A DNA stretch of 64,000 nt, taken from contig DOTD01000073.1 of NCBI GenBank assembly GCA_003513005.1, positions 70,368 to 134,367 on the forward strand, in the 5' to 3' direction. The translations under genes were made by a program, and so were the position numbers. The notes under the pieces were generated by a model. It had not been told where the DNA came from. It saw only the letters and a list, made by a program, of their open reading frames with translations, and did no database searches. This stretch comes from Desulfotomaculum sp. (GTDB lineage Bacteria; Bacillota; Desulfotomaculia; Desulfotomaculales; Nap2-2B). Of this stretch, positions 47,787 to 55,465 are shown piece by piece (position 1 is the first letter of the stretch; each line of letters starts with the position of its first letter).

Positions 47787-48353
47787 CTATACAAAATCCT
47801 TGATGTTAAAGATGGGATCTACTTCGATGCCCATCTTTTCAATCTTTTCCGTCCCTCCCTCGCGGCGGTCGACTAAGGTCACCACCTTAACAACTTTACA
47901 GCCAACTTCCCGGACGGTTTCAATCGCTTTAATAATTGACCCCCCGCTGGTGATAACATCGTCAAGAACAACCACACGATCGCCTGCTGTAAGCTGCGGC
48001 CCCTCAATAACCCTTTTTGTACCGTGCTTTTTTACCGCCTCGCGGACGATAAACAACTTAACGTCCATCCCTTCCAGGTAAAGAACCGGCGCCAACGAGC
48101 CAACCATCGGATCAGCCCCCAGAGTAGGGCCTCCTATAGCCTGGATTTGAATATATTTGACTTTTTCAAGAATAGCCCTGGCTACCAGGTATGCCCCCTG
48201 AGGATGCAGGGTTACTTGTTTTCCGTCAAAATAACAAGTACTTTCCTTCCCGCTGGAAAGAATAAAGCTGCCAAATCTAAAGGACCTTTCCCTGACCAGT
48301 TCTTTTAAAAGTTCCCTGTCTCCCTGTGGATCACCTTTTGCTAAACCAGGCAT
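47787..48353 (-). CDS. pyrE: Orotate phosphoribosyltransferase
   Basis: Makes orotidine 5'-phosphate from orotate and PRPP. The 188 residues include the PRPP-binding motif RVVVLDDVITSGGSII, the catalytic-loop region VREAVKKHGTKRVIEG and FILSSGKESTCYFDGKQV at the N-terminus. It is detached from other pyrimidine genes. The start region overlaps the end of the macro-domain gene by 13 bases, suggesting cotranscription. It converges with ychF, leaving only five bases between stops. Confidence 0.94.
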   Translation of the reverse strand: MPGLAKGDPQGDRELLKELVRERSFRFGSFILSSGKESTCYFDGKQVTLHPQGAYLVARAILEKVKYIQIQAIGGPTLGADPMVGSLAPVLYLEGMDVKLFIVREAVKKHGTKRVIEGPQLTAGDRVVVLDDVITSGGSIIKAIETVREVGCKVVKVVTLVDRREGGTEKIEKMGIEVDPIFNIKDFV

Positions 48354-48880
48354 CTCAACACATCCTCGTATATTTTAAGGTCCTGCTCACTAAAAAGCAC
48401 AAACCGGATCTCTTTGACCAGATGGTTCTGGCAAAAATCAAAAACTGTGGAAAGCGCTATTCTGGCGGCACGTTTGATGGGAAAGCCATATGCCCCGGTG
48501 CTTACCGAAGGAAATGAAATCGTGGAAATACCTTTCTCCCACGCCAAAGACAGGCTGGTCAGGCAGGAACTCCTCAACAGTTCGTCTTCCCCGCTGTTCC
48601 CGCCTCTCCAGACAGGACCAACCGTGTGAATAACATATCTGGCTTTCAGATTGCCCCCGGTGGTAATCACCGCCTCACCTGCAGGCAGCCTTCCCTGCCT
48701 GGCGACTATCTGTTTGCATTCTTCAAGTATTTTTGGACCACCGGCCCTGTGGATTGCCCCGTCAACCCCGCCGCCGCCCATCAAACTTGAATTGGCCGCG
48801 TTGACAACCGCTTCCGTATCCTGTTGCGTGATGTCGCCTCTGACAAGAACCAGAAGTGTTTTAACCACGTAAATTTCCAA
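48341..48880 (-). CDS. Macro-domain ADP-ribose-binding protein (YmdB-like)
   Basis: A 179-residue macro domain of the MacroD/YmdB type, which hydrolyses O-acetyl-ADP-ribose and mono-ADP-ribosyl esters. Motifs: VRGDITQQDTEAVVNAANSS, GGGGVDGAIHRAGG, GEAVITTGGNLKARYVIHTVG and ISFPSVSTGAYGFP, all well preserved. TTG at 48880 with AAAGGAGG upstream. It precedes pyrE. It is the second ADP-ribose-processing protein in this window, besides the glycohydrolase near 39 kb. Confidence 0.92.
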   Translation of the reverse strand: MEIYVVKTLLVLVRGDITQQDTEAVVNAANSSLMGGGGVDGAIHRAGGPKILEECKQIVARQGRLPAGEAVITTGGNLKARYVIHTVGPVWRGGNSGEDELLRSSCLTSLSLAWEKGISTISFPSVSTGAYGFPIKRAARIALSTVFDFCQNHLVKEIRFVLFSEQDLKIYEDVLRCLV

Positions 48881-48920
48881 AAATCAAAAACCTCCTTTAA
48901 AAATGCAAAGCTTAGCTGCG

Positions 48921-49193
48921 CTATTCCGCCGGGAGCCGCCGCAATTCAAAGATAACAGTGTTGTCAGGATCGGGACAAGCCCAAGTTGTAACTTCACTAT
49001 TCTGCGCCCAGGGAAAATTTCCTCCATAAAGCAATGCCGCAACCGCAGAGCGCAGCGAATCATATGCAAACTGGCAGAGGCCGCCGGGCATATACTGAGA
49101 GAATTCAAAACTGTCGCCGACTTTATGACCGTAAGAGCAACCGTTTTCGCCCCTGATTTCAACTATTGTGGCTATAACTTTATATTTATACAA
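48921..49193 (-). CDS. TIGR04076-family-like small protein
   Basis: A 90-residue protein with the pattern CSYGHKVGDSFEFS, PGGLCQFAYDSL, GGNFPWA and CPDPDNTVIFELRRL, which I recognise as the TIGR04076 small-protein family of anaerobes; function is unknown. Conserved Cys and His residues could bind metal. TTG at 49193 is chosen because AGGGGGG lies seven bases upstream; an earlier in-frame start (49253) would add 20 unrelated residues. Confidence 0.78.
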   Translation of the reverse strand: MYKYKVIATIVEIRGENGCSYGHKVGDSFEFSQYMPGGLCQFAYDSLRSAVAALLYGGNFPWAQNSEVTTWACPDPDNTVIFELRRLPAE

Positions 49194-49406
49194 GAACTTG
49201 TCCCCCCTGTCAGTAGTAATATGGATTGTATTTAATTTCGATATCATCCTCAACTGTCTGCATGAACTGCCTACGTGCTCAAGTTCGCCTCAGGACATCA
49301 TTGTCACAGTTCGCTCAGGCGCCCGTGCCGGCAACTCCAACGGTTCGCTTCGAACAGGACCAAGCGGCGCTGCTTTAGAAGGCAAGGCAGGCAGCATATT
49401 ATACCC

Positions 49407-49450
49407 GTGACACAAGGGGACACAGGACATTCCCTTGTGTCCATTGTCAC
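49407..49450. repeat. Nested inverted repeat with GACACAAGG-type arms
   Basis: ACACAAGGG (49410-49418) pairs with CCCTTGTGT (49432-49440), extended by GTGACA and TGTCAC at the outer ends, and the loop itself repeats GGACACAGGAC. It overlaps the stop codon of the P1 peptidase gene. No T-run follows in either direction, so it is not a standard terminator. It resembles dispersed REP-like palindromes of Firmicutes, but copy number cannot be judged from one window. Confidence 0.5.
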
Positions 49451-50466
49451 CGCTCAACTTCTTTGCAGATGTCCCGGTAAGCGGGAATCCCGTCCACCGG
49501 CCAGGCGGCGCGGATAGCCCTGCGGACTGCCGTTTCCAGTACCCTGGCCGCAAATGCGCCGATCAGGCTCGCATCTGCGGGAACTTTTCCGGTGGCGAGG
49601 GCAAAAGTAATATCCCCGTCATATTCCGTGTGCGCGGGCTCGATACAGCGGGCAAGGCCTGTATTGGCCATCTGGGCAACTTTACTTGCCTGCTCTTTGG
49701 TTAACAAAGCAGAAGTTACAACAGCGGCAAGAGTCGTATTTATACCGACACCCGGGTCTTGAGAATTCCACGAGCAGGATACTCCCTTCTTCCAGACGGA
49801 CATTGTGGAATACATCTGTCCCGTTTTCCTGTCCCTTGGCCCAACCATCAGCTTTCCGTTCTCATCAAGGATATCACCCAGAGCATTGACCGCAACAACA
49901 GCAGACACTGTCAATCCGTTTCCAAGGTCTTCCCACCAGGCCCCGAGGCCTGATTTAATACGGTAATCCTTGCTCAGTATTTTACAAACCGTCGCGCCTG
50001 TTCCCGCTCCGACATTCCCTTCTTCGACATACCCGCTTTTTGCATTGCAGCACGCCTCATAACCCATGGCCTTATCGGGCCGGACGCGGCAGTCCCCAAT
50101 CCCGAGGTCGAACAAGACAGCGGCGGGAACGATAGGCACAGTAAACCCCGCCGCTGTCTTAAAACCTATTTTCCTTTCTTCCAGCCAAGCCATTACTCCG
50201 CCGGCAGCATCCAAGCCAAAGGCGCTCCCGCCTGTAAGCAGTAAACCGTGCACCTGGTCAACCCGCTGCATGGGCTTAAGCAGTTCTATCTCACGGCTGC
50301 CGGTAGCGGAACCCCGGACATCCACCCCGCCCACAGCGCCGTCTTCTATAATAATAACTGTACAACCCGTAAGGGCCTTGCTGTTTGTCGCATGGCCCAC
50401 CTTCACCGAAGGATCGGGATCAAAGTTGACAGTATGTTCCACCGGGTCTACACCCTCCGTCTCCAT
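49447..50466 (-). CDS. P1-family peptidase (DmpA/aminopeptidase-esterase type)
   Basis: N-terminal nucleophile hydrolase of 339 residues. Signatures are VKVGHATN, GSATGSREIELLKPMQRVDQ, LLTGGSAFGLDAAGGVM, VGAGTGATVCK and the segment GINTTLAAVVTSALL, where autocleavage before the nucleophile is expected in this family. Family members cleave N-terminal residues from peptides or beta-peptides, or act on amides; the natural substrate is unknown. It starts six bases after the leuA stop codon and is probably in the leuA transcript. Confidence 0.9.
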   Translation of the reverse strand: METEGVDPVEHTVNFDPDPSVKVGHATNSKALTGCTVIIIEDGAVGGVDVRGSATGSREIELLKPMQRVDQVHGLLLTGGSAFGLDAAGGVMAWLEERKIGFKTAAGFTVPIVPAAVLFDLGIGDCRVRPDKAMGYEACCNAKSGYVEEGNVGAGTGATVCKILSKDYRIKSGLGAWWEDLGNGLTVSAVVAVNALGDILDENGKLMVGPRDRKTGQMYSTMSVWKKGVSCSWNSQDPGVGINTTLAAVVTSALLTKEQASKVAQMANTGLARCIEPAHTEYDGDITFALATGKVPADASLIGAFAARVLETAVRRAIRAAWPVDGIPAYRDICKEVER

Positions 50467-50471
50467 CCGCC

Positions 50472-51995
50472 CTAAGAACTGGAAACCGGCTGGGCTACGG
50501 CTTTAGCCAGCGCATTTACATATGCTTTTGCGCTGGCCTCGATTACGTCTGTGCTGAGCCCGTGCCCGACATATAGCCTGGAGTCGTTTGTCTTTATTTT
50601 GACTGTCGCGTCCCCCATGGCGTCTTTTCCTTTGGTTATTGATTTTAAAGAATAATCTTCCAGTGTAACCTCACATCCGACAAGACGGTCGATAGCGTTA
50701 AAAACAGCGTCAACAGGGCCGTTGCCGCAGGCTGCGTCCGTAATAACATTGCCACTTAAGTCAAGTTCAACCGTGGCCATAGCCCTGGAAGGACCCGCCG
50801 TGCTTACCGAAAAGCTTTTCAAAATAATATTCTCGCCGCCGTTCGTCCCTTCCTTATTGCCCATTAAGGCATGAAGGTCTTCGTCAAAAATTTCCTGCTT
50901 CTGGTCTGCGAGAATTAAAAAATTCTCGTATGCTTTATTTAAAGCAGATTCCTCCAGTTGGTACCCGAGTTCCTCCAGGCAATGCCGCAAAGCATGGCGG
51001 CCAGACCTTGCCGTCAGCACAATTTTATTTTGAGAAATACCGATCACCGAAGGGTCAATAATCTCATAGGTTGACCTTTCCTTTAAAACCCCGTCCTGAT
51101 GGATGCCCGAGGCATGCATAAAGGCGTTCTCACCTACAATCGCCTTATGCGCGGGGACCTGGACACCGGTTATTTTTGAAACCAGCCTGCTGGTCCGGGC
51201 TATCTCCTTGTAATTAACAGTGGTATTGATTCCAAAGCGGGATGGCTGCGTATAAATTGACATGATTACCTCTTCAAGGGCTGTATTACCCGCACGCTCG
51301 CCGATTCCATTGATCGTTCCCTCGACTTGTGAAGCGCCTGCCTTTATTCCCGCCAATGCGTTGGCGGTAGCCATTCCAAGATCATTATGGCAGTGAACGC
51401 TTACGATAACTTTATCCATTCCTTCAACGTTGTTCATTAACCAGGTGATCAGTTCCCCGTATTCCCAGGGCATCGCATAACCGACCGTATCGGGTATATT
51501 AATAACCGTAGCTCCCGCCTTAATCACACCGGAAACAACCCGGGCCAGTATTTCCGGTTCGGTACGAAAGGCGTCTTCGGAGTAATATTCCACATCCTGA
51601 ACAAATTTTTTAGCATGCTTTACGGCGCCGACGGCCATTTCTATGCCTTGTTCCAGTGTAACACCCAACTTAAACTGCCGGTGAATCGGAGACAGGGCCA
51701 GGCCAGTGTGTATCCTGGGCTGCTGCGCATCCTTCAACGCTTCCCAGCAGAGATCGATATCCTTGATTACGGCGCGGGTAAGTCCGCAAATTGTAACACC
51801 CTTAATTTCCCTGGCTAATTGTTCAACCGCCTTGAAATCTCCCGGCGAGGAAGCGGGAAAACCGGCCTCAATAACGTCGACACCCAGGTGGACAAGCTGC
51901 CTTCCAATTTCAAGTTTCTCCCGGATATTAAGGGTTATCCCCAGGGATTGTTCCCCATCTCTTAGGGTAGTGTCAAAAACATATAATTTACGCAT
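50472..51995 (-). CDS. leuA: 2-Isopropylmalate synthase
   Basis: First step of leucine synthesis, condensing acetyl-CoA with 2-oxoisovalerate. The 507 residues have the DRE-TIM barrel signature TTLRDGEQSLGI at the N-terminus, the metal/substrate motif VHCHNDLGMATANALAG near 200 and a C-terminal leucine-binding LeuA regulatory domain (about 365-500) with VDAVFNAIDRL. TAC AGGAGG precedes the ATG. It is controlled by the Leu T-box upstream. No leuCDB or ilv genes are next to it; a P1 peptidase follows. Confidence 0.97.
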   Translation of the reverse strand: MRKLYVFDTTLRDGEQSLGITLNIREKLEIGRQLVHLGVDVIEAGFPASSPGDFKAVEQLAREIKGVTICGLTRAVIKDIDLCWEALKDAQQPRIHTGLALSPIHRQFKLGVTLEQGIEMAVGAVKHAKKFVQDVEYYSEDAFRTEPEILARVVSGVIKAGATVINIPDTVGYAMPWEYGELITWLMNNVEGMDKVIVSVHCHNDLGMATANALAGIKAGASQVEGTINGIGERAGNTALEEVIMSIYTQPSRFGINTTVNYKEIARTSRLVSKITGVQVPAHKAIVGENAFMHASGIHQDGVLKERSTYEIIDPSVIGISQNKIVLTARSGRHALRHCLEELGYQLEESALNKAYENFLILADQKQEIFDEDLHALMGNKEGTNGGENIILKSFSVSTAGPSRAMATVELDLSGNVITDAACGNGPVDAVFNAIDRLVGCEVTLEDYSLKSITKGKDAMGDATVKIKTNDSRLYVGHGLSTDVIEASAKAYVNALAKAVAQPVSSS

Positions 51996-52033
51996 TGATC
52001 CTGCCTCCTGTAAATAATACTGAGCCTATTTGG

Positions 52034-52330
52034 AAAAATAAAAATCCCTTCGTCCCGTTGAGACGAAGGGGATTTCTTCGCGGTACCACTCAACTTAACG
52101 GCTAAGATCAATAAAACACATCTAGCCGCTCGCTTATTATAAAGTACGGGAAAAGAACAACCTTTCCGATACTCCCTTTCTTTTAACGGCGAAAGCTCCG
52201 TCCGAGCCTACTCTTTAAAATTTCGGCCGGCATCTCCAGGGGGAGTTCAGCACCGTGTAAAGACCCCCTTGCACCAGCCGGAGGCTCTCTGCGACTTTAC
52301 TTAACGGCGCTTACTATTCCCTATCATCGC
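52034..52330 (-). ncRNA. Leucine-specific T-box riboswitch of leuA
   Basis: Minus-strand leader that senses uncharged tRNA-Leu. The conserved T-box GAGTGGTACCGCG lies at 52079-52091. Downstream, AATCCC...GACGAAGGGGATT arms (52043-52074) form the terminator, followed by TTTTTATTTTT. Stem I has the expected GGGAATAGTA-like start and the specifier loop GAACTC, giving codon CUC (52243-52245), i.e. leucine. This fits the downstream gene, leuA. Confidence 0.95.
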
Positions 52331-52336
52331 GATTTA

Positions 52337-52365
52337 ATTATAACATTTACTTTATAATTTAACAA
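52337..52365 (-). promoter_or_regulatory. Promoter of the T-box-leuA unit
   Basis: On the minus strand TTGTTA (52360-52365) is 17 bases from a perfect TATAAT (52337-52342), placing the transcript start at about 52330, the beginning of the T-box. A perfect TTGACA at 52379-52384 with TAAATT 17 bases later is a possible second, overlapping promoter. Confidence 0.65.
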
Positions 52366-52409
52366 TTTTACGTTCGTGTGTCAAGATTCTTTTAACTGTT
52401 CAGCAAAGA

Positions 52410-53390
52410 TTAAGCTAAGATCTTTTTAAATTCAGCAGTAAGAATCGGCACAACATTGAAAAGGTCTCCGACAATACCGAAATCGGCTACTTTGAAGATG
52501 TTGGCTTCCGGATCCTTGTTAACCGCAACGATGCATTTGGATGAACCCATTCCAGCAAGGTGCTGGATAGCTCCTGAGATACCGCAGGCAATATAAAGTG
52601 TCGGGGAGACTGTTTTTCCAGTCTGTCCGACCTGAATGCTCTGAGGAACCCAACCCGCATCGACAGCTGCGCGGGAAGCGCCCACAGCAGCGCCGACTAC
52701 ATCGGCTAAAGCTTCCAGGATGGGGAAGTTCTCCGGGCCCTTCATGCCGCGGCCGCCTGAAACAATAACATCAGCCTCAGTGAGCTCGGGGCGGGAACTT
52801 ACCTGGAGCACGATGTCCTTGATAACCTGGCGGACATCTCCGACATTTGCTGAAACAGCCACAACCTCGGCTGTTTTGCCGGCCGCGGGGGCGTCTATCG
52901 GCAGAACATTGGGACGTATTGTTGCGATAGCCGGACGAGCTTCCGGAATGGATACTTTAATGACAGCCTTACCGGCATAAATGGGACGGGTGAAAACAAG
53001 CTGCCCGTTTTCTACTTCAACGTTAATGCAGTCGCTTGCTGCGCCGGTCCCCAGACGCTGGGCCAACTGTGCCGCCAAATCACGGCCGCGAATTGAAAAA
53101 CCTAACAGGAAGGCGCTGGGCTGCTGCTCTTGCAGTATGGATCCAATTACGTTCGTAAACGCATCGGTAGTAAACTTTTCCAAAGCGTCGCTCTCTGCGA
53201 CAAATACTTTATCGGCGCCGTATTCGCCAAGAGCGGCGGCTAATCCGGAAACGCCTTTCCCGGCCATAATCGCGCATACTTCCTCGCCCAATGCGTTGGC
53301 TGCTTTGCGCGCCGCACATAACAATTCATAAGTTACCTTTTTTACTTTTCCGTCTTTAACCTCTGCAAATACAAAAATTCCTTTTGCCAT
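52410..53390 (-). CDS. etfA: Electron transfer flavoprotein, alpha subunit
   Basis: FAD-binding subunit of an EtfAB heterodimer that passes electrons between dehydrogenases and the quinone pool or ferredoxin. The 326 residues end with the FAD domain: VIVSGGRGMKGPENF, GAAVGASRAAVDAGWVP, QVGQTGKTVSPTLYIACGIS and AINKDPEANIF-like VAVNKDPEANIFKVAD. It follows etfB by 17 bases. No acyl-CoA dehydrogenase or FixC-type gene is adjacent, so the partner is unknown. Confidence 0.96.
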   Translation of the reverse strand: MAKGIFVFAEVKDGKVKKVTYELLCAARKAANALGEEVCAIMAGKGVSGLAAALGEYGADKVFVAESDALEKFTTDAFTNVIGSILQEQQPSAFLLGFSIRGRDLAAQLAQRLGTGAASDCINVEVENGQLVFTRPIYAGKAVIKVSIPEARPAIATIRPNVLPIDAPAAGKTAEVVAVSANVGDVRQVIKDIVLQVSSRPELTEADVIVSGGRGMKGPENFPILEALADVVGAAVGASRAAVDAGWVPQSIQVGQTGKTVSPTLYIACGISGAIQHLAGMGSSKCIVAVNKDPEANIFKVADFGIVGDLFNVVPILTAEFKKILA

Positions 53391-53407
53391 CTATTATATA
53401 ACCCTCC

Positions 53408-54175
53408 TTAGATAACTTTTGCTTCTTCGCGCAAAGCTTTTACCACTGCCGCTGAGGTGTCAGCAGGCTCACCGTCAAAAACTTTGCCCGCCGCCCTTGC
53501 CGCGGGAAGGGAAACACTCAGTACCTTTACTTTAGCCGCAACTGCGCCGGCATCCAGGCCGAGATCGCCTAAGCCCTTCTTATCCATGGGCTTCTTTTTA
53601 GCCTGCATAATGCCTTTCATGGAAGGATAACGGGGCTCATTCAAGCCTTTTTGAGCGGTAATAATCGCCGGCAGAGGCAGTTCGATTACTTCAGTGCCGC
53701 CTTCTATTTCGCAGGTCGCCGTCGCTTTGCCCGCTTCAACATCTATCTTGGAAGCCAATTTGGCAATAGGAATTCCAAGGATTTCCGCCACACGGCCCGC
53801 TACCTGAGCTGAACCGTCGTCAACAGCACGCCAGCCGGCAAGAATAAGGTCGTATTCCATTCCGGAAACAGCCTTCGCCAAAACGGTTGCTGCTGTAAAT
53901 TCATCTACATCGTCAGTCCCCGGATTAATAAGAACAGCCTTGTCTGCGCCCATGGCCAGAGCCTGCCGCAGGGCATCCTGTACCCCATCGTCCCCTGTGC
54001 TGACTACTGTAACTTCTCCGCCTAAACTTTCCTTAATTTTCAGGGCTTCTTCAACAGCAAATTCATCATAGGCGTTGATGATCATGCTGACACCAGAGCG
54101 GCTGATCTTACCGCCTTCTATCGAAATTTTTGCTTCCGTATCAAAAGTTTGTTTCAATAAGACTAAAATCTTCAT
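53408..54175 (-). CDS. etfB: Electron transfer flavoprotein, beta subunit
   Basis: Partner of the following etfA. The 255 residues contain NAYDEFAVEEALKIKE (nucleotide-binding helix), RQALAMGADKAVLI, ILAGWRAVDDGSAQVAGRVAEILG and the signature TAQKGLNEPRYPSMKGIMQAKKKP. It binds AMP or a second FAD; a bifurcating EtfB usually has a specific NADH-binding loop, which I cannot judge by eye. First gene of the pair, with GAGGGAGGAAG upstream. Confidence 0.96.
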   Translation of the reverse strand: MKILVLLKQTFDTEAKISIEGGKISRSGVSMIINAYDEFAVEEALKIKESLGGEVTVVSTGDDGVQDALRQALAMGADKAVLINPGTDDVDEFTAATVLAKAVSGMEYDLILAGWRAVDDGSAQVAGRVAEILGIPIAKLASKIDVEAGKATATCEIEGGTEVIELPLPAIITAQKGLNEPRYPSMKGIMQAKKKPMDKKGLGDLGLDAGAVAAKVKVLSVSLPAARAAGKVFDGEPADTSAAVVKALREEAKVI

Positions 54176-54480
54176 GCTCTTCCTCCCTCTTGAGTTTAGT
54201 TCAACCGGTTAATAGTAAAACTAATCTTTTAGCTTCTATAATGTCTTATCCCTGCTGTTGAAAACTTTGTCTTTTCCCCTCCCTTGCAGATGCTGTTGGA
54301 AATTTCTTACTACCTCGAGCGCTTCATCTATGATTAACCCGATAAGTAATTTAACCTCCCTTCAGTATCTAATTCAAACTTTACGCAACCATTTTAACAA
54401 TTACGTCCAGATTTGTACAGAGGAAGTTTTTTCGGGTTAATAAAGCAATTTGCTTTGAATAACAGCAGCGGGAGATTAAA
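54176..54480. other. Intergenic region between divergent etfB and htpX
   Basis: No gene supported. On the minus strand about 37 codons (54240-54355) stay open and look coding-like behind an AGGGAGG, but no ATG, GTG or TTG is available in that frame. Promoters for etfB must lie here; I could not pick a convincing one. Confidence 0.4.
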
Positions 54481-54505
54481 TAATAATAATAATAATAATA
54501 ATAAT
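54481..54505. repeat. TAA trinucleotide tandem repeat
   Basis: About eight perfect TAA units, ending 14 bases before the predicted -35 of htpX. Its position fits an AT-rich UP-element whose length could vary by slippage. Confidence 0.9.
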
Positions 54506-54519
54506 GTAATAGAATCACC

Positions 54520-54549
54520 TTGCCATACAGAATCCTTTCGGGCTATAAT
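54520..54549 (+). promoter_or_regulatory. Predicted promoter of htpX
   Basis: TTGCCA (54520-54525) and a perfect TATAAT (54544-54549) are 18 bases apart, immediately downstream of the TAA repeat tract and about 70 bases before the preferred htpX start. Confidence 0.6.
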
Positions 54550-54619
54550 AGTATAGATAGATTCAGACATGGAAAATAAAATAAAAGTGATTATTAAGAA
54601 CAGGAGGCTGTTAAAGATC

Positions 54620-55465
54620 GTGAACAACTTTAAAGCCTGGTTATTGATGGGGTTGCTTACAATCCTGCTGGTTTTAATCGGAAATCTGATCAATGGCAGA
54701 TCCGGAGCTTTGCTTTTCTTTATTATTGCGCTGGCAATGAACTTTTTCAGCTACTTTTTCAGTGACCGGATAGCTATTTCGATGACCAGGTCAAAACCCG
54801 TGGCCGAACATGAGGCGCCCGAGCTTTACGATATAATACGCAATTTAACCGCGCGTGCGGGTCTGCCGATGCCCAAGGTTTACATCACACCTTCGTCTCA
54901 GCCCAACGCCTTCGCCACAGGCCGCAATCCTGCGCATTCCGCCGTGGCGGTTACCGAGGGATTGATGCAGGTACTGAACCGAAGTGAAATAGAAGGTGTT
55001 CTTGCGCACGAACTTGCCCATGTAAAGAACCGTGATGTCCTGATTGGAACAATCGCGGCGACGATAGCCGGCGCTATAACCATGATCGCCAATATGCTTC
55101 AGTGGGGCCTTATCTTCGGCGGGGGCGACGATGATAACGACAACGGTTTCCTTGGCCTTGCCGCTACTTTGCTGATGATTATCCTGGCGCCGCTGGCGGC
55201 GACTTTAATTCAGCTTTCTATTTCAAGAACGAGGGAATTCCAGGCGGACGCCTCGGGAGCGCGCATAGCGGGACAGGCCGGAGGGCTGGCCAACGCCCTG
55301 TTAAAACTGGAACGGAGCGCTAACCGCATCCCGATGCAGGTTAACCCCGCCGCCTCGCACATGTTCATTGTCAACCCGCTTTCCGGCGCATCATTTACCC
55401 GCCTTTTCAGCACCCATCCGCCGATTGCGGAGCGTGTCAGAAGGCTGGAGGAACTCAAGCTTTAA
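54620..55465 (+). CDS. htpX: HtpX-family membrane metalloprotease
   Basis: Membrane-bound M48 zinc protease for misfolded membrane proteins. From GTG 54620 the protein is 281 residues: two N-terminal helices (about 5-60), the zinc motif HELAHVKNRD near residue 126, two further hydrophobic segments (about 145-205) and the third-ligand region SRTREFQADASGARI. I prefer GTG 54620 because the protein then begins MNNFKAWLLMGLL like other HtpX, with AGGAGG 12 bases upstream; ATG 54569 (298 residues) has no ribosome site. It converges with asnB, overlapping it by 11 bases. Confidence 0.93.
   Translation: MNNFKAWLLMGLLTILLVLIGNLINGRSGALLFFIIALAMNFFSYFFSDRIAISMTRSKPVAEHEAPELYDIIRNLTARAGLPMPKVYITPSSQPNAFATGRNPAHSAVAVTEGLMQVLNRSEIEGVLAHELAHVKNRDVLIGTIAATIAGAITMIANMLQWGLIFGGGDDDNDNGFLGLAATLLMIILAPLAATLIQLSISRTREFQADASGARIAGQAGGLANALLKLERSANRIPMQVNPAASHMFIVNPLSGASFTRLFSTHPPIAERVRRLEELKL

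Noticed and set aside
48884..49162. 92-codon open frame overlapping the TIGR04076-like gene in another frame
   Set aside because: Its translation shows no family pattern, while the overlapping frame has a good ribosome site and recognisable motifs.
54240..54355. Minus-strand open stretch of about 37 codons upstream of etfB
   Set aside because: No standard start codon in frame despite a nearby AGGGAGG; too short to support.
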